A stretch of DNA of 64,000 nucleotides from DASRDU01 sp035652435. Lineage in GTDB: Bacteria > Acidobacteriota > Blastocatellia > RBC074. Position 1 is the first letter of the stretch; each line of letters starts with the position of its first letter. The DNA lies in NCBI GenBank assembly GCA_035652435.1, contig DASRDU010000134.1, positions 1-64,000 of the forward strand, in the 5' to 3' direction. Shown here one piece after another: positions 25,838-37,025 of the stretch. Below the pieces are notes generated by a model, which ran no database searches, was not told the DNA's origin, and was given only the letters and a program-made list of their open reading frames with translations. The position numbers and the translations under genes are program-made.

Positions 25838-27547
25838 CTAAAGCTCCCCTTTCTTCGCCTGATCCACAATGTAATCGCAGGCCCGCACCGTCAGCGCCAT
25901 CATCGTCAGCGTCGGATTCTGGCAGCCCTGCGAGACAAAGCTCGCGCCGTCGGTGACGAAGACGTTTTCCACGTCCCAGCTCTGATTGAACTGGTTGAGG
26001 ACCGATTTTTTCCGGTCACTGCCCATCCGCGCCGTGCCGACTTCGTGAATGCACAGGCCCGGGGGCGCGAGCTGTCCGTTCTTCCAGTAAACCTCGAACC
26101 CGGCGGCGCGCACCATCTCCTCCATCGTTTCCAGCTGATCCTTCGCCATCTCGCGCTCGTTGTCCGAATGCCGGCAGTCAATGTGCGCGACCGGAATGCC
26201 CCAGGCGTCATTCTTCGCCTTATTGATGGTCACTCTGTTTTCCGGGCGCGGCAGCATTTCGCCGAAGGCGCCGATCCAGAAGGGCGGCGCGTCGGCAGTC
26301 TCGCGGATCAATTTCTTCATCGTCGCGCCGAAGCCGGGGATGTTTCTGAGGTGCGTCGGGAACATGCCCCGCTGCACCGAAGCCTGAATTCCGTAACCGC
26401 GCAGGAATTTCGGGTATTTCTCCCGGACATTGCGGAACTTCGGGATATAAATCCCATTGTTGCGCCCGTCGTCGTAGTTATAAGGGAACTTCGCCACGAC
26501 CGGCACGATCCCTCCGACGCTGATCGCGTAGGTGTGATCCATCAGGTGACGGCCCAGCACGCCCGATGAATTGCCCAGGCCTTCGGGGTGCTGGCGGGTC
26601 GCCGAGTTGAGCAGCAGCCGCGTTGATTCAATCGTCGAGGCGCACAACACCACCACCTTGCCGAAGACCTCCTGAGCCTTCTTCGTGGTGCGGTCAATGA
26701 AGGCGACGCCTTTCGCCTTGCCCGAGTTCGTGTCAACGATGATGTGGCTGGCGACGGCGTCGGTGCGCAGCGTCAGCCGGCCTGTCTTCATCGCCGCGGG
26801 GATAGTCGAGCCGGGGCTGTTGAAATACGAATCCGTCGTGCAGCCGCGCTCGCAGTGGCCGCAGTAATGACAGGCGGCGCGCCCCTGGTGTTTTTTCGTC
26901 AGCATCGCGACCCGCCCGATGATCACGCGGCGATCCTGCCAGTTGCCCTCGACCGCCTTCTTCAGGAGCCTTTCGCCGCAGGTCATCGCCATCCCCGGCA
27001 GGAAGATCGAATCGGGCAGGTTCGGGATGTTTTCTGCCGTCCCGCTGATGCCGACGAACTGCTCGACGCGCTCGTAGTAAGGCTTCAGGTCCTCGTAACT
27101 GATCGGCCAGTCCTCGCCGAACCCGTCGCGGCTCGCGGCTTTCAGTTCGTAATCGGAGAAACGATAGGACTGGCGGCCCCACATCAGCGTGCGCCCGCCG
27201 ACCTGCCGCCCGCGAATCCAGTCGAACGGCCTGCCGTCAGCCGTCGTGTAAGGATTGTCCACGTCATCAACGAAGAATTGATGGCTGTATTCGCCGCAGG
27301 CGTAGCATTTTGACTGGACCGGCTGCCGCGCTTTGTAGAGCGTGGTCTGAGGCACCGAGTCGCGATATTTGAGTTCATACGGCCAGGTGTGTTCGGTGTA
27401 TTCCTTCATCGGATCCCGCTTCGGGCCGGCTTCGAGCAGGATCACGCGCATGCCTTTCTCGGTCAGTTCCTTCGCCGCCCATCCGCCGGTTGCACCTGAA
27501 CCGACGACAATGGCGTCGTAGATGTTACTTTTTGCCTGAGCCATCAT
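25838..27547 (-). CDS. GMC-family FAD oxidoreductase
   Basis: 569 residues from ATG 27547, with ACAGGAGACA just upstream; a 21-residue longer frame is less likely. The FAD-binding Rossmann motif is AIVVGSGATGGWAAKEL and the GMC continuation VILLEAGP. The FAD/ribityl region is GRTLMWGRQSYRF. The C-terminal signature is LCIHEVGTARMGSDR and GCQNPTLTMMALTVRACDYI. A cysteine-rich insert is present (CHYCGHCERGC). Relatives oxidise sugars, sugar acids or alcohols. No gluconate-dehydrogenase small subunit or cytochrome is beside it, and no Tat signal is visible. Confidence 0.9.
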   Translation of the reverse strand: MMAQAKSNIYDAIVVGSGATGGWAAKELTEKGMRVILLEAGPKRDPMKEYTEHTWPYELKYRDSVPQTTLYKARQPVQSKCYACGEYSHQFFVDDVDNPYTTADGRPFDWIRGRQVGGRTLMWGRQSYRFSDYELKAASRDGFGEDWPISYEDLKPYYERVEQFVGISGTAENIPNLPDSIFLPGMAMTCGERLLKKAVEGNWQDRRVIIGRVAMLTKKHQGRAACHYCGHCERGCTTDSYFNSPGSTIPAAMKTGRLTLRTDAVASHIIVDTNSGKAKGVAFIDRTTKKAQEVFGKVVVLCASTIESTRLLLNSATRQHPEGLGNSSGVLGRHLMDHTYAISVGGIVPVVAKFPYNYDDGRNNGIYIPKFRNVREKYPKFLRGYGIQASVQRGMFPTHLRNIPGFGATMKKLIRETADAPPFWIGAFGEMLPRPENRVTINKAKNDAWGIPVAHIDCRHSDNEREMAKDQLETMEEMVRAAGFEVYWKNGQLAPPGLCIHEVGTARMGSDRKKSVLNQFNQSWDVENVFVTDGASFVSQGCQNPTLTMMALTVRACDYIVDQAKKGEL

Positions 27548-27686
27548 TGTCTCCTGTCTGACTGGGGGTAAATTCCCGGACCCGCCCGGGGCGGGATTCC
27601 GGGGCAGCACTCTTTCGGCAAGGGCGCGTGATTATAGCAAGACCGGCAGAGCCTGAAAAAGGCCCTGCCGAATTTCACCACCGTGC

Positions 27687-27716
27687 TTGATGCGGCTTCA
27701 CCGCCGGTTGTAGTAT
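27687..27716 (+). promoter_or_regulatory. Candidate sigma-70-type promoter for the Gfo/Idh/MocA gene
   Basis: TTGATG at 27687-27692 and TAGTAT at 27711-27716 are separated by 18 bases, each matching 4 of 6 consensus positions. They lie about 60 bases before the ATG at 27777, which has a strong CGGAGGTG ribosome site. The spot is in the divergent gap with the GMC gene. The assignment is weak because sigma consensus in this organism is unknown. Confidence 0.35.
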
Positions 27717-27776
27717 CCGTTACGTAATTACCAGCAACGTTCCCTTCCCTTTCACCAGCAACCCCGGAGGTGGCGA

Positions 27777-29012
27777 ATGACAAATCATCACGAGCATCAG
27801 AACGGACGCAGGGAGTTCGTCAAAACAGCCGGCGCCGCGGGCGGGGCCGGCCTGCTCACGGCCAGTTCATACGGCCGCGTACTCGGCGCCAACGACCGCA
27901 TCCAGATGGCGATCATCGGCGCGGGCGGGCGCGGGCAATCCGTCATGAGTTCACTCAACTCGGTCGGGAAAGACCGGCTTGAATTCATTCAGGTCTGCGA
28001 CGTTTACGAGCCTCGGCAGAACGACACACTGAAGCTCGCGCGCGCCGGGTCTAAGGCGACTTACGACTACCGCGAAGTCCTCGACAACAGGGATGTCGTC
28101 GCCGTCCTCAACGCCACACCCGACCACTGGCACGCGCAGGTCGTGATTGACGCGGTGCAGGCGGGCAAGGACGTTTACACCGAAAAGCCGTTCGCGCTCT
28201 CGCTCGAACAGGGGGCTAAGATCGTCCGGGCCGTCCGCAACACGAAGCAGGTCGTGCAGGTCGGCATGCAGCGGCGCAGTTCAGAAATGGTGCGCGCCGC
28301 GAAGAAGCTGGTTGATGAAGGCACGCTCGGTGAAATCGCGCTCGCCCGCGCGCAGTGGTACTGGAACCGCCCGGTGGATGTGAGCAAAATGAAGTTCAGA
28401 GGCAATCTCGACTGGGATCGCTTCCAGGGGCCCGCCAAACACCGCCATGAACTGACCCCGCCGCGCTTCTTTCACTGGCGCAGCTACTTCGATTACAACG
28501 GCGGGCATATGACCGATCAGGGCACGCACCTGATGGACGTCATCCAGTGGTTCTGCAATGACGGCAAGCCGCCGAAGACGGCCGTCTGCCAGGGGATGAT
28601 CTGCATGCAGAAATTCGGCGAAGTCCCCGACACGTTCAGCGCCGTGTTTGAATACCCGACCTTCCTCGCGACGTGGACGCTGTCTTATGCCAATTCCTAC
28701 GAAGACAGCTGGAAGATCACGATTCAGGGCAAGAAGGCGACAATGGTACTCGATGACGACGGCTTCCGCGTCTTCCCGGAAGTGTGGAAGCGGCCAAACA
28801 TCCCGCCCGCCCCGATTCACGAGTTCAAAGGAGGCATCCCGACCGACCCGCACACGGCCAATTTCCTCGAATGCGTGAGGTCGCGCAAGGAGCCGAACGC
28901 GCCCGTCGAAGTCGGCCACAGCGCCGTCACCGGCCCACACCTCGCCAATATCGCGTACCTGCAGAAGAAGCGCGCCGTGCTGAATGATGACGGGCTGTCG
29001 GCGAAGGTGTAA
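27777..29012 (+). CDS. Tat-exported Gfo/Idh/MocA-family oxidoreductase
   Basis: 411 residues. It begins with a Tat-type signal (RREFVKTAGAAGGAGLLTAS) followed by the NAD(P)-binding Rossmann motif MAIIGAGGRGQSVM. Conserved VLNATPDHWHAQVVIDAVQAGKDVYTEKP (quoted in parts) contains the EKP catalytic-loop lysine. The C-terminal GFO_IDH_MocA-like substrate domain follows (HMTDQGTHLMDVIQWF). Exported members act on sugars or sugar derivatives, with NAD retained by the folded enzyme. It is divergent from a GMC oxidoreductase, fitting a sugar-oxidation locus, though this is inference. Confidence 0.9.
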   Translation: MTNHHEHQNGRREFVKTAGAAGGAGLLTASSYGRVLGANDRIQMAIIGAGGRGQSVMSSLNSVGKDRLEFIQVCDVYEPRQNDTLKLARAGSKATYDYREVLDNRDVVAVLNATPDHWHAQVVIDAVQAGKDVYTEKPFALSLEQGAKIVRAVRNTKQVVQVGMQRRSSEMVRAAKKLVDEGTLGEIALARAQWYWNRPVDVSKMKFRGNLDWDRFQGPAKHRHELTPPRFFHWRSYFDYNGGHMTDQGTHLMDVIQWFCNDGKPPKTAVCQGMICMQKFGEVPDTFSAVFEYPTFLATWTLSYANSYEDSWKITIQGKKATMVLDDDGFRVFPEVWKRPNIPPAPIHEFKGGIPTDPHTANFLECVRSRKEPNAPVEVGHSAVTGPHLANIAYLQKKRAVLNDDGLSAKV

Positions 29013-29290
29013 GCACTGATTCCCGGGTGGGGACGGCGTCAGCCGTGACACACAGCCTCACGGAAATTCCGGGGCTCAGTGTGCCTCAAATCAGTAATGA
29101 GGCAGAATCCCCGCCCCCATCACTGCGACGGCCTTCGTTCTCCGGTCCGCCCTGCTCCCGTTTCCACCGCGGATATTTTTGCCCCGGTCTGCTATCCTTT
29201 CCCGCTCCGTTTGTCTCTTCTGATTGAAGAGAGCAAAGTCAGTCCGCCTCGGGCGGAAGACTGGACATTCACTTCGAGGTGTAACCCGTT

Positions 29291-30544
29291 ATGGACTCCC
29301 CCGCACAACCACTCTCATTCCGTGAAGTCCTGCAGATCCGCGCCGTCCGCCGGCTCTGGCTCGGCCAGCTGGTCAGCCTGTTCGGCGACTTCCTGGCCGT
29401 CTTCGCCGTCATCAGCGTGGTGACTTACAAGCTGAACGCCGGGCCCGCGCAGGTCACTCTGGTGATCATCTCGTTTATGATCCCGATGGCCTTCATCGGC
29501 CCGGTCGCCGGCGTGTTCGTGGATCGCTGGGACCTCAAACGGACGATGATCACGAGCGACCTCGTCCGCGCGGTGCTGGCGCTCGCGCTCGTCTTCAACT
29601 CGCGCCTCAACGGGATCTACGCGATCCTGCTCCTGCTCAGCACGGTTTCGACCTTCTTCATCCCGGCGCAGTCGGTCACGCTGCGCACGATCGTGCCGCG
29701 CGAAGGGCTGCTCGCCGCGAACGCCCTGATGCAGCAGGCGATGCAGGTAGTCCGCATCATCAGCCCGGCGCTCGCCGGCGCGATGGTCGGGTCGCTCGGC
29801 GAGAACTCGTGCTACCTGATTGACAGCTTCAGCTTCCTCTTCTCGGCGGCGATGATCGCGCCGCTCGTGATCAGGCGGGAGCAGACGGCGCCCGCCGCGA
29901 CGGGCGGCAAAACAGTCGGCTCGGTGGTGACTGAACTCGGCGCCGGGATGAAATTCATCTTCACCCACGCGAGCATCTCGTTCGTCATCATTTCGCTGAC
30001 CGCCGGGATGTTCGCGATCAGCAGTTTCAGCCCGCTCCTCGCCGTCTACATCAGGGATTTCCTGAAGGCGGGGACAAAGATGTTCGGCTTCATCAACTCG
30101 CTCGTCGGCATCGGCATGATCTTCGGTACGCTTTTCATCAACCGCTTTGCGCGAACGAGGTCGAAGACCCATCTGGTGATCGAGGGGCTGCTGGGGATCG
30201 GCGTCTCGGTGGCGCTGATGGCGGCGGTCAACCAGGTGTGGGCGGCGGCGCTCGGCAATTTCGGCATCGGGATCGGCGCGGCCCTGATCATGGTCTCGTC
30301 GCAGACCCTGATCCAGCAGGAGACGCCCATCGCGCTCGTCGGGCGCGTAAGCAGCAGCGTCTGGGCCCTGCTCTCCGTCGCCCAGCTCGTGGGCCTCGTC
30401 TTTTCCGGCTCAATGGCGCAGGCGCTCGGGATCGTCAGACTATTTTATACGAGCGCCGGGATGCTCACGCTGATCGCGGGCTTCGGATATTTCCGATTGC
30501 AGAAACGGGCTCAGGCAATGGCGGCCGGAGCCTCGAATGATTGA
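29291..30544 (+). CDS. MFS transporter
   Basis: 417 residues with about 12 hydrophobic helices. It has the A-motif-like loop GPVAGVFVDRWDLKRTMITS between TM2 and TM3, a QSVTLRTIVPREGLLAANAL segment and a TM10-11 turn ISQTLIQQE-like region, all typical of MFS_3-type exporters (tetracycline/macrolide or enterobactin exporter relatives). The substrate cannot be read. The 278-base gap upstream shows no gene. The 3' end almost touches the convergent anti-sigma gene, with a palindrome at 30557-30597. Confidence 0.85.
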   Translation: MDSPAQPLSFREVLQIRAVRRLWLGQLVSLFGDFLAVFAVISVVTYKLNAGPAQVTLVIISFMIPMAFIGPVAGVFVDRWDLKRTMITSDLVRAVLALALVFNSRLNGIYAILLLLSTVSTFFIPAQSVTLRTIVPREGLLAANALMQQAMQVVRIISPALAGAMVGSLGENSCYLIDSFSFLFSAAMIAPLVIRREQTAPAATGGKTVGSVVTELGAGMKFIFTHASISFVIISLTAGMFAISSFSPLLAVYIRDFLKAGTKMFGFINSLVGIGMIFGTLFINRFARTRSKTHLVIEGLLGIGVSVALMAAVNQVWAAALGNFGIGIGAALIMVSSQTLIQQETPIALVGRVSSSVWALLSVAQLVGLVFSGSMAQALGIVRLFYTSAGMLTLIAGFGYFRLQKRAQAMAAGASND

Positions 30545-30556
30545 AATCAGAGCCGG

Positions 30557-30597
30557 AATCAGTACCGCGAGCGTCGCTCCCGCTCGCGGTACTGATT
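30557..30597. repeat. 17-bp perfect palindrome overlapping an anti-sigma 3' end
   Basis: The arms AATCAGTACCGCGAGCG (30557-30573) and its complement (30581-30597) are perfect, with a 7-base loop. It lies between convergent genes and supplies the last ~12 codons (RERERRSRY) and the stop of the 30559 anti-sigma gene. A degenerate copy sits at 18679-18698. Confidence 0.85.
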
Positions 30598-31368
30598 CGC
30601 GAGTCTCACTGACAGGGCCTGAGTCCTGACTGCCGAGGCAAACTCGTGCAGTTCGCCGCCGTTCAAATCGGAGACTGCCCACCACGTCATCCCTGACGCC
30701 GTCCAGTGGATCACATTGTACCCCTGCCGCGACAGGCTCTTTTCATCCGCAGCCGGTTCGGACGAGGGCCAGATGAACAGGTTGATGAAATGCTGCCGGC
30801 GCTGGTAAATCACCGCCGCGACGGTTCTGTTGCCGAGGTAATCGAGCCGCCCGCCAATCAATGAGTATCCTTTGCCGCTCAGGTCAATCACCTGCGGCGA
30901 GAAATCCAGCCGCCCATTGAACCATGGTTTGACTGTATGCTGGTCGGTCGAGAGTACGTCGGTCAGATGATCAGCCATCAGCGAGCGCACGTGACTCGAA
31001 ACCACTTCCCGCGCAAGCGAGTCATCGGCGGCGGGGCGGAAGAGCGCAGGTAAAATCGCGAGACTCACAATCATCAGAGCAACCACTGAAGCCGCGGCAA
31101 ACAGCCCGCGCCACGGCCACACACGATTCCCCGACTCAGCCCTGCTTTCAGCTCGCACCGCCGAACGGACGCGCCTGCGGAAATCCGCCGAAGGCTCAAA
31201 AGACAGCTCACTGTTTCTGATGGCTGATCGCAGCGCCTGCTGTGTCTCGTGAGCCTGCGAACACGCCTGACAGGATTGCAGGTGGCGTTCGACTTCAAGA
31301 CTGCTGACGAGGTCGAGTTCGCCGTCGAGATAACCGTGGAGCAGGCGTTGCATTTCCTGGCAATTCAT
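30559..31368 (-). CDS. Anti-sigma factor with N-terminal zinc finger (zf-HC2) and one membrane span
   Basis: 269 residues. The N-terminus MNCQEMQRLLHGYLDGELD... with HLQSCQACSQ forms a ZAS/zf-HC2 domain (C3, then HxxxCxxC). A membrane helix lies at about residues 92-112 (GLFAAASVVALMIVSLAILP). The periplasmic C-terminal ~155 residues (VVSSHVRSLMADHLTDVLST...; FNGRLDFSPQVIDLSGKG; VIHWTASGMTWWAVSDLNG) match a common anti-sigma periplasmic fold. The start directly abuts the sigma stop (TGA-ATG). The last residues are encoded by the palindrome. Confidence 0.92.
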   Translation of the reverse strand: MNCQEMQRLLHGYLDGELDLVSSLEVERHLQSCQACSQAHETQQALRSAIRNSELSFEPSADFRRRVRSAVRAESRAESGNRVWPWRGLFAAASVVALMIVSLAILPALFRPAADDSLAREVVSSHVRSLMADHLTDVLSTDQHTVKPWFNGRLDFSPQVIDLSGKGYSLIGGRLDYLGNRTVAAVIYQRRQHFINLFIWPSSEPAADEKSLSRQGYNVIHWTASGMTWWAVSDLNGGELHEFASAVRTQALSVRLANQYRERERRSRY

Positions 31369-31944
31369 TCAGTCCCCCTTTTTCGGACAGACGGTCAGAG
31401 CCTGCTGGAGCCGCAGGCGCGCGCGGGCGAGGCGCGACATGACTGTCCCAATCGGCACCCCGGCCACCTCGGCGACCTCCTTGTAAGACAGCCCTTCCAG
31501 TTCGCGCAGGATCAGGACTTCGCGGAATTCAACCGGCAATTCCTCCAGCGCCCGCCTGAGCAGCTGCTGATCGGCTCGTTGTAAGAGCGCGGCCTCGGGG
31601 GTCGGGGTGTCCGCTTCGAGGGCGTGAGTTTCTTCATCGAACTCGGTCAATTCATGCGTCCTGTTCCGCTGCAGCCACGTGTAGCAGGTGTGCCGCACGA
31701 TCGAGAGCAGCCACGCGCGGCTCTCCCCGCCGCGATAACCGCCGAAAAACCTGAAGGCGCGCAGGTATGCTTCCTGCACCACGTCTTCCGCGTCGTGATC
31801 GTTCCGCGTCAGCCAGCGCGCCAGATTGTAAGCGGCGGACAAATGCGGCAGCACGGCTTCCTCAAAGCTCGTGAGTCTGCCTGCAACTTTTTTTGATTCC
31901 TGCACCCGCTCTTCGCTCCGTTGTGGTGACCCCGTAAAAGACAA
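31369..31944 (-). CDS. ECF RNA polymerase sigma factor
   Basis: 191 residues using a TTG at 31944; a GTG at 31905 is an alternative start and would remove the first 13 residues. Region 2 reads YNLARWLTRNDHDAEDVVQE and YLRAFRFFGGYRGGESRAWL. Region 4 reads LPVEFREVLILRELEGLSYK and IGTVMSRLARARLRL. Its stop abuts the ATG of the zinc-finger anti-sigma gene, so the pair is translationally coupled. The stimulus is unknown. Confidence 0.92.
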   Translation of the reverse strand: MSFTGSPQRSEERVQESKKVAGRLTSFEEAVLPHLSAAYNLARWLTRNDHDAEDVVQEAYLRAFRFFGGYRGGESRAWLLSIVRHTCYTWLQRNRTHELTEFDEETHALEADTPTPEAALLQRADQQLLRRALEELPVEFREVLILRELEGLSYKEVAEVAGVPIGTVMSRLARARLRLQQALTVCPKKGD

Positions 31945-32104
31945 GACCGGTTTGCCGCCAATTTTATTCCCGGCGCCGTTTTTTTACCCGGCGCGGGAAT
32001 TTTTCCGCCCCGCACACGGTCTCAGTGGGCGCAGGAAGAATTCGTCATTCGCCGTGCCGAATGACGCTTCAACAACCAACTGGTTTTTCGGGGAGAACGT
32101 GGCC

Positions 32105-32992
32105 ATGAACTATAACAGACGCGACTTTATCCGGCTGGCGGGCCTGGGCGGAATCGTCTTCGCCTCGGGCCTCGCCGGCTGCGCGGCCGGGGAGACTGCA
32201 ACGCCCGGGGAATTTTCATTCGTCCAGCTTTCCGACACGCACTGGGGCTTCGACGGGCCGAAGGTCAACCCCGACGCCGGAGGGACGCTCAAAAAAGCCG
32301 TCGCGGCGGTCAACGGCCTCGACGCGCAACCCGACTTCGTCGTCTTCACCGGCGACCTGACCCACACCACGGACGATCCGAAACTGCGGCGCGAGAGGAT
32401 GAAACAATTCCGCGAGATCGCCGGCGGATTGAAAGCCGGGACGGTTCGCTTTATGCCCGGAGAGCATGACGCCTCGCTCGACCGCGGCGAGGCATTTCAG
32501 GAAGTCTTCGGCGAAATGCATTACACCTTCGACCACAAGGGCGTGCATTTCATCGTCCTCGACAACGTCTCCGACCCTGAAGCCATCATCGGCGAAGCGC
32601 AGCTCGAATGGTTGAGGGCCGATTTGCGGAAGCTCAGACGCGACGCCCCGATAGTCGTGCTGACTCACCGCCCGCTCTTTGACCTCTACCCGCAATGGGA
32701 CTGGGCGACGCGCGACGCTTCGGCCGTCATTGACAGCCTCATGCCTTTTCAGAATGTCACGGTCTTTTACGGCCACATCCATCAGGAACACCATCACGAG
32801 ACCGGGCACATTGCGCATCACTCGGCGAAGTCGCTGATGTTCGCGCTGCCCGCGCCCGGCTCGGTGCCGAAAAAAGCCCCGCTGCCCTGGGACGCCGCCG
32901 CGCCTTACAAAGGTCTCGGCTTCCGCGACGTGAAGGCAGGGACGCAAAAAGCCGGTTATGAAATCACTGAACTGCCGGTGACGAAAGGATAG
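32105..32992 (+). CDS. Tat-exported metallophosphoesterase, probable lipoprotein
   Basis: 295 residues from ATG 32105 (GGGGAG upstream). The N-terminus has a Tat motif (NRRDFIRLAG) and a lipobox-like FASGLAGC. The calcineurin-like phosphoesterase motifs are FVQLSDTHWG, FVVFTGDLTH, GEHDAS (in place of GNHD), VLTHRPLF and YGHIHQEH, so the di-metal site looks nearly complete. The first of three same-strand genes, it is followed after 4 bases by the CuA-type cupredoxin gene and then the cytochrome c gene, which suggests a common periplasmic role. Confidence 0.9.
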   Translation: MNYNRRDFIRLAGLGGIVFASGLAGCAAGETATPGEFSFVQLSDTHWGFDGPKVNPDAGGTLKKAVAAVNGLDAQPDFVVFTGDLTHTTDDPKLRRERMKQFREIAGGLKAGTVRFMPGEHDASLDRGEAFQEVFGEMHYTFDHKGVHFIVLDNVSDPEAIIGEAQLEWLRADLRKLRRDAPIVVLTHRPLFDLYPQWDWATRDASAVIDSLMPFQNVTVFYGHIHQEHHHETGHIAHHSAKSLMFALPAPGSVPKKAPLPWDAAAPYKGLGFRDVKAGTQKAGYEITELPVTKG

Positions 32993-32996
32993 CGTG

Positions 32997-33413
32997 ATGA
33001 AGCGAACGATTACGCTGATCACAATCAGCTTAGTTCTGGGAGTAGCACTCAATGCCGCTGCTCAGAGGCCGGGGCGCAGGACAGCAAAACAGAAGCCTGT
33101 CCTCGCAGCGGCAAAAAAAGTAACGCCACCAGCCGACGAACAGGTGATTCGCGTCACCGCAAGGAAGTTCGAGTTCAGCCCCGCCACGATCACTGTCAGA
33201 AAAGGCGTGCCGGTGGTGATCGAGCTGACTTCACTGGATCGAAAGCACGGATTCTACCTGCCCGGGTTCGGAATCCGGAAGGAAGTCGTCCCGGGCGCGA
33301 CCCGCCGCGTGGGCTTCACGCCGGATAAAACCGGAACCTTCCCTTTCGCTTGTCACGTGTTCTGCGGCGACGGCCACGAAGAGATGAATGGAACTCTGGT
33401 CGTCAGGGAGTAG
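32997..33413 (+). CDS. Periplasmic cupredoxin with full CuA-type ligand set
   Basis: 138 residues from ATG 32997 with a signal peptide (cleavage near residue 22). The cupredoxin domain (~48-138) carries H84 (RKHGFYLPG) and C119-H-V-F-C123-G-D-G-H127-E-E-M130, which is the spacing C-x3-C-x3-H-x2-M of the CuA site in cytochrome oxidase subunit II. It is therefore likely to bind a two-copper electron-transfer centre, although it lacks the subunit II membrane helices. It is followed 12 bases later by a c-type cytochrome. Confidence 0.88.
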   Translation: MKRTITLITISLVLGVALNAAAQRPGRRTAKQKPVLAAAKKVTPPADEQVIRVTARKFEFSPATITVRKGVPVVIELTSLDRKHGFYLPGFGIRKEVVPGATRRVGFTPDKTGTFPFACHVFCGDGHEEMNGTLVVRE

Positions 33414-33425
33414 GAGAATTATCCG

Positions 33426-33947
33426 ATGAAGATGTTTATCTGCGGCGCATTCACTGCCATCGTCGTCCTGCTGGCCGCTCCGCTCGCGGTGATGAGGCTG
33501 GGGCTGATCAGTGTCGGTGCGGATAACCCGCCGCCCGCTCTGGAAGCCCGTCTGATGTCAATGGCGCTCCGCGCTTCCGTCGCGCGTCACGCCACAACAG
33601 AGGACAATCCGATTTCACCGACTGAAGAGAGCCTGAGGGCCGGCGCGGAAATTTACAGCCAGATGTGTGCGAGCTGTCACGGCACCCTGACGGGCAAACC
33701 CGGCGTCCGTGGCGCATACTTTTACCCGCCCGCGCCGCAACTGGCCGGTCAGGCGACACGGTACTCGGAAGGAGAACTCAGCCAGATCATCAGACACGGG
33801 ATTCGCAACACCGGGATGCCCGCGTGTGGCGGCCTGCTTTCTGACGATGACATCCGGCATCTGGCGGCCCTGGTGAAACGGTTCGACCGGCTCCCGCCGT
33901 CAGTGACGGCCGAAATGGTGAAGCAGAAGAATGAGCCCCCACAATAA
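33426..33947 (+). CDS. Membrane-anchored c-type cytochrome
   Basis: 173 residues with an N-terminal hydrophobic anchor/signal (~4-24). It has one haem c site, C81-A-S-C84-H85, and a probable axial Met131 in RNTGMPACGG. The class I fold is supported by GAEIYSQMCASCHG and GELSQIIRHGIRN. It is the last gene in the metallophosphoesterase-cupredoxin-cytochrome operon and could exchange electrons with the CuA protein. The downstream 80 bases carry a GC-rich stretch but no clear terminator. Confidence 0.9.
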   Translation: MKMFICGAFTAIVVLLAAPLAVMRLGLISVGADNPPPALEARLMSMALRASVARHATTEDNPISPTEESLRAGAEIYSQMCASCHGTLTGKPGVRGAYFYPPAPQLAGQATRYSEGELSQIIRHGIRNTGMPACGGLLSDDDIRHLAALVKRFDRLPPSVTAEMVKQKNEPPQ

Positions 33948-34030
33948 TCAGGCAGCGTCGGCCCCTTTAGCGGGGTGGACGCCGGAACGGTGACCGGGAT
34001 ACCATCAGCAACACCCTGATCCCTTTGCTG

Positions 34031-36664
<2,634 letters not shown>

Positions 36665-36669
36665 GCGAT

Positions 36670-36993
36670 ATGTCTTTTGAGAAGCTCGTCGAAAACATCA
36701 TCCGTGACGCGATGGACAAAGGCGAATTCGACGACCTCCCCGGCAGGGGCAGGCCGATTGACCTGACCGCATACTTTGCCACGCCCGAAGACCGGCGGCT
36801 GGCGAACTCAATTCTGAAGAACGCCAACATCGTGCCCGAGGAGATCGAACTGCTCAGAGAGATCGAAACGCTGAATGCGAGGCTGGAAACCTGCGCGGAC
36901 AGGGATGCCGCAACCAGTCTCAAAAAGCTGAGAGATGAAAAGAGGCTGAAGCTCGATCTGCTGATCGAGCAGCGCAAAAGAAAGCGCCGGTAA
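36670..36993 (+). CDS. DUF1992 (DnaJ-homologue-associated) family protein
   Basis: 107 residues from ATG 36670 (a GTG at 36661 overlaps the previous stop and adds three residues). The motif SFEKLVENIIRDAMDKGEFD followed by DLPGRGRPIDL is characteristic of DUF1992, found in bacterial proteins and DNAJC28; the C-terminus is helical and lysine/arginine-rich. Function is unknown in bacteria. It is close-packed with the glycosidase gene and followed 32 bases later by the VWFA gene. Confidence 0.88.
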   Translation: MSFEKLVENIIRDAMDKGEFDDLPGRGRPIDLTAYFATPEDRRLANSILKNANIVPEEIELLREIETLNARLETCADRDAATSLKKLRDEKRLKLDLLIEQRKRKRR

Positions 36994-37025
36994 GACCCGT
37001 GGTCATCCGTCCGGAGGCATTCGCC

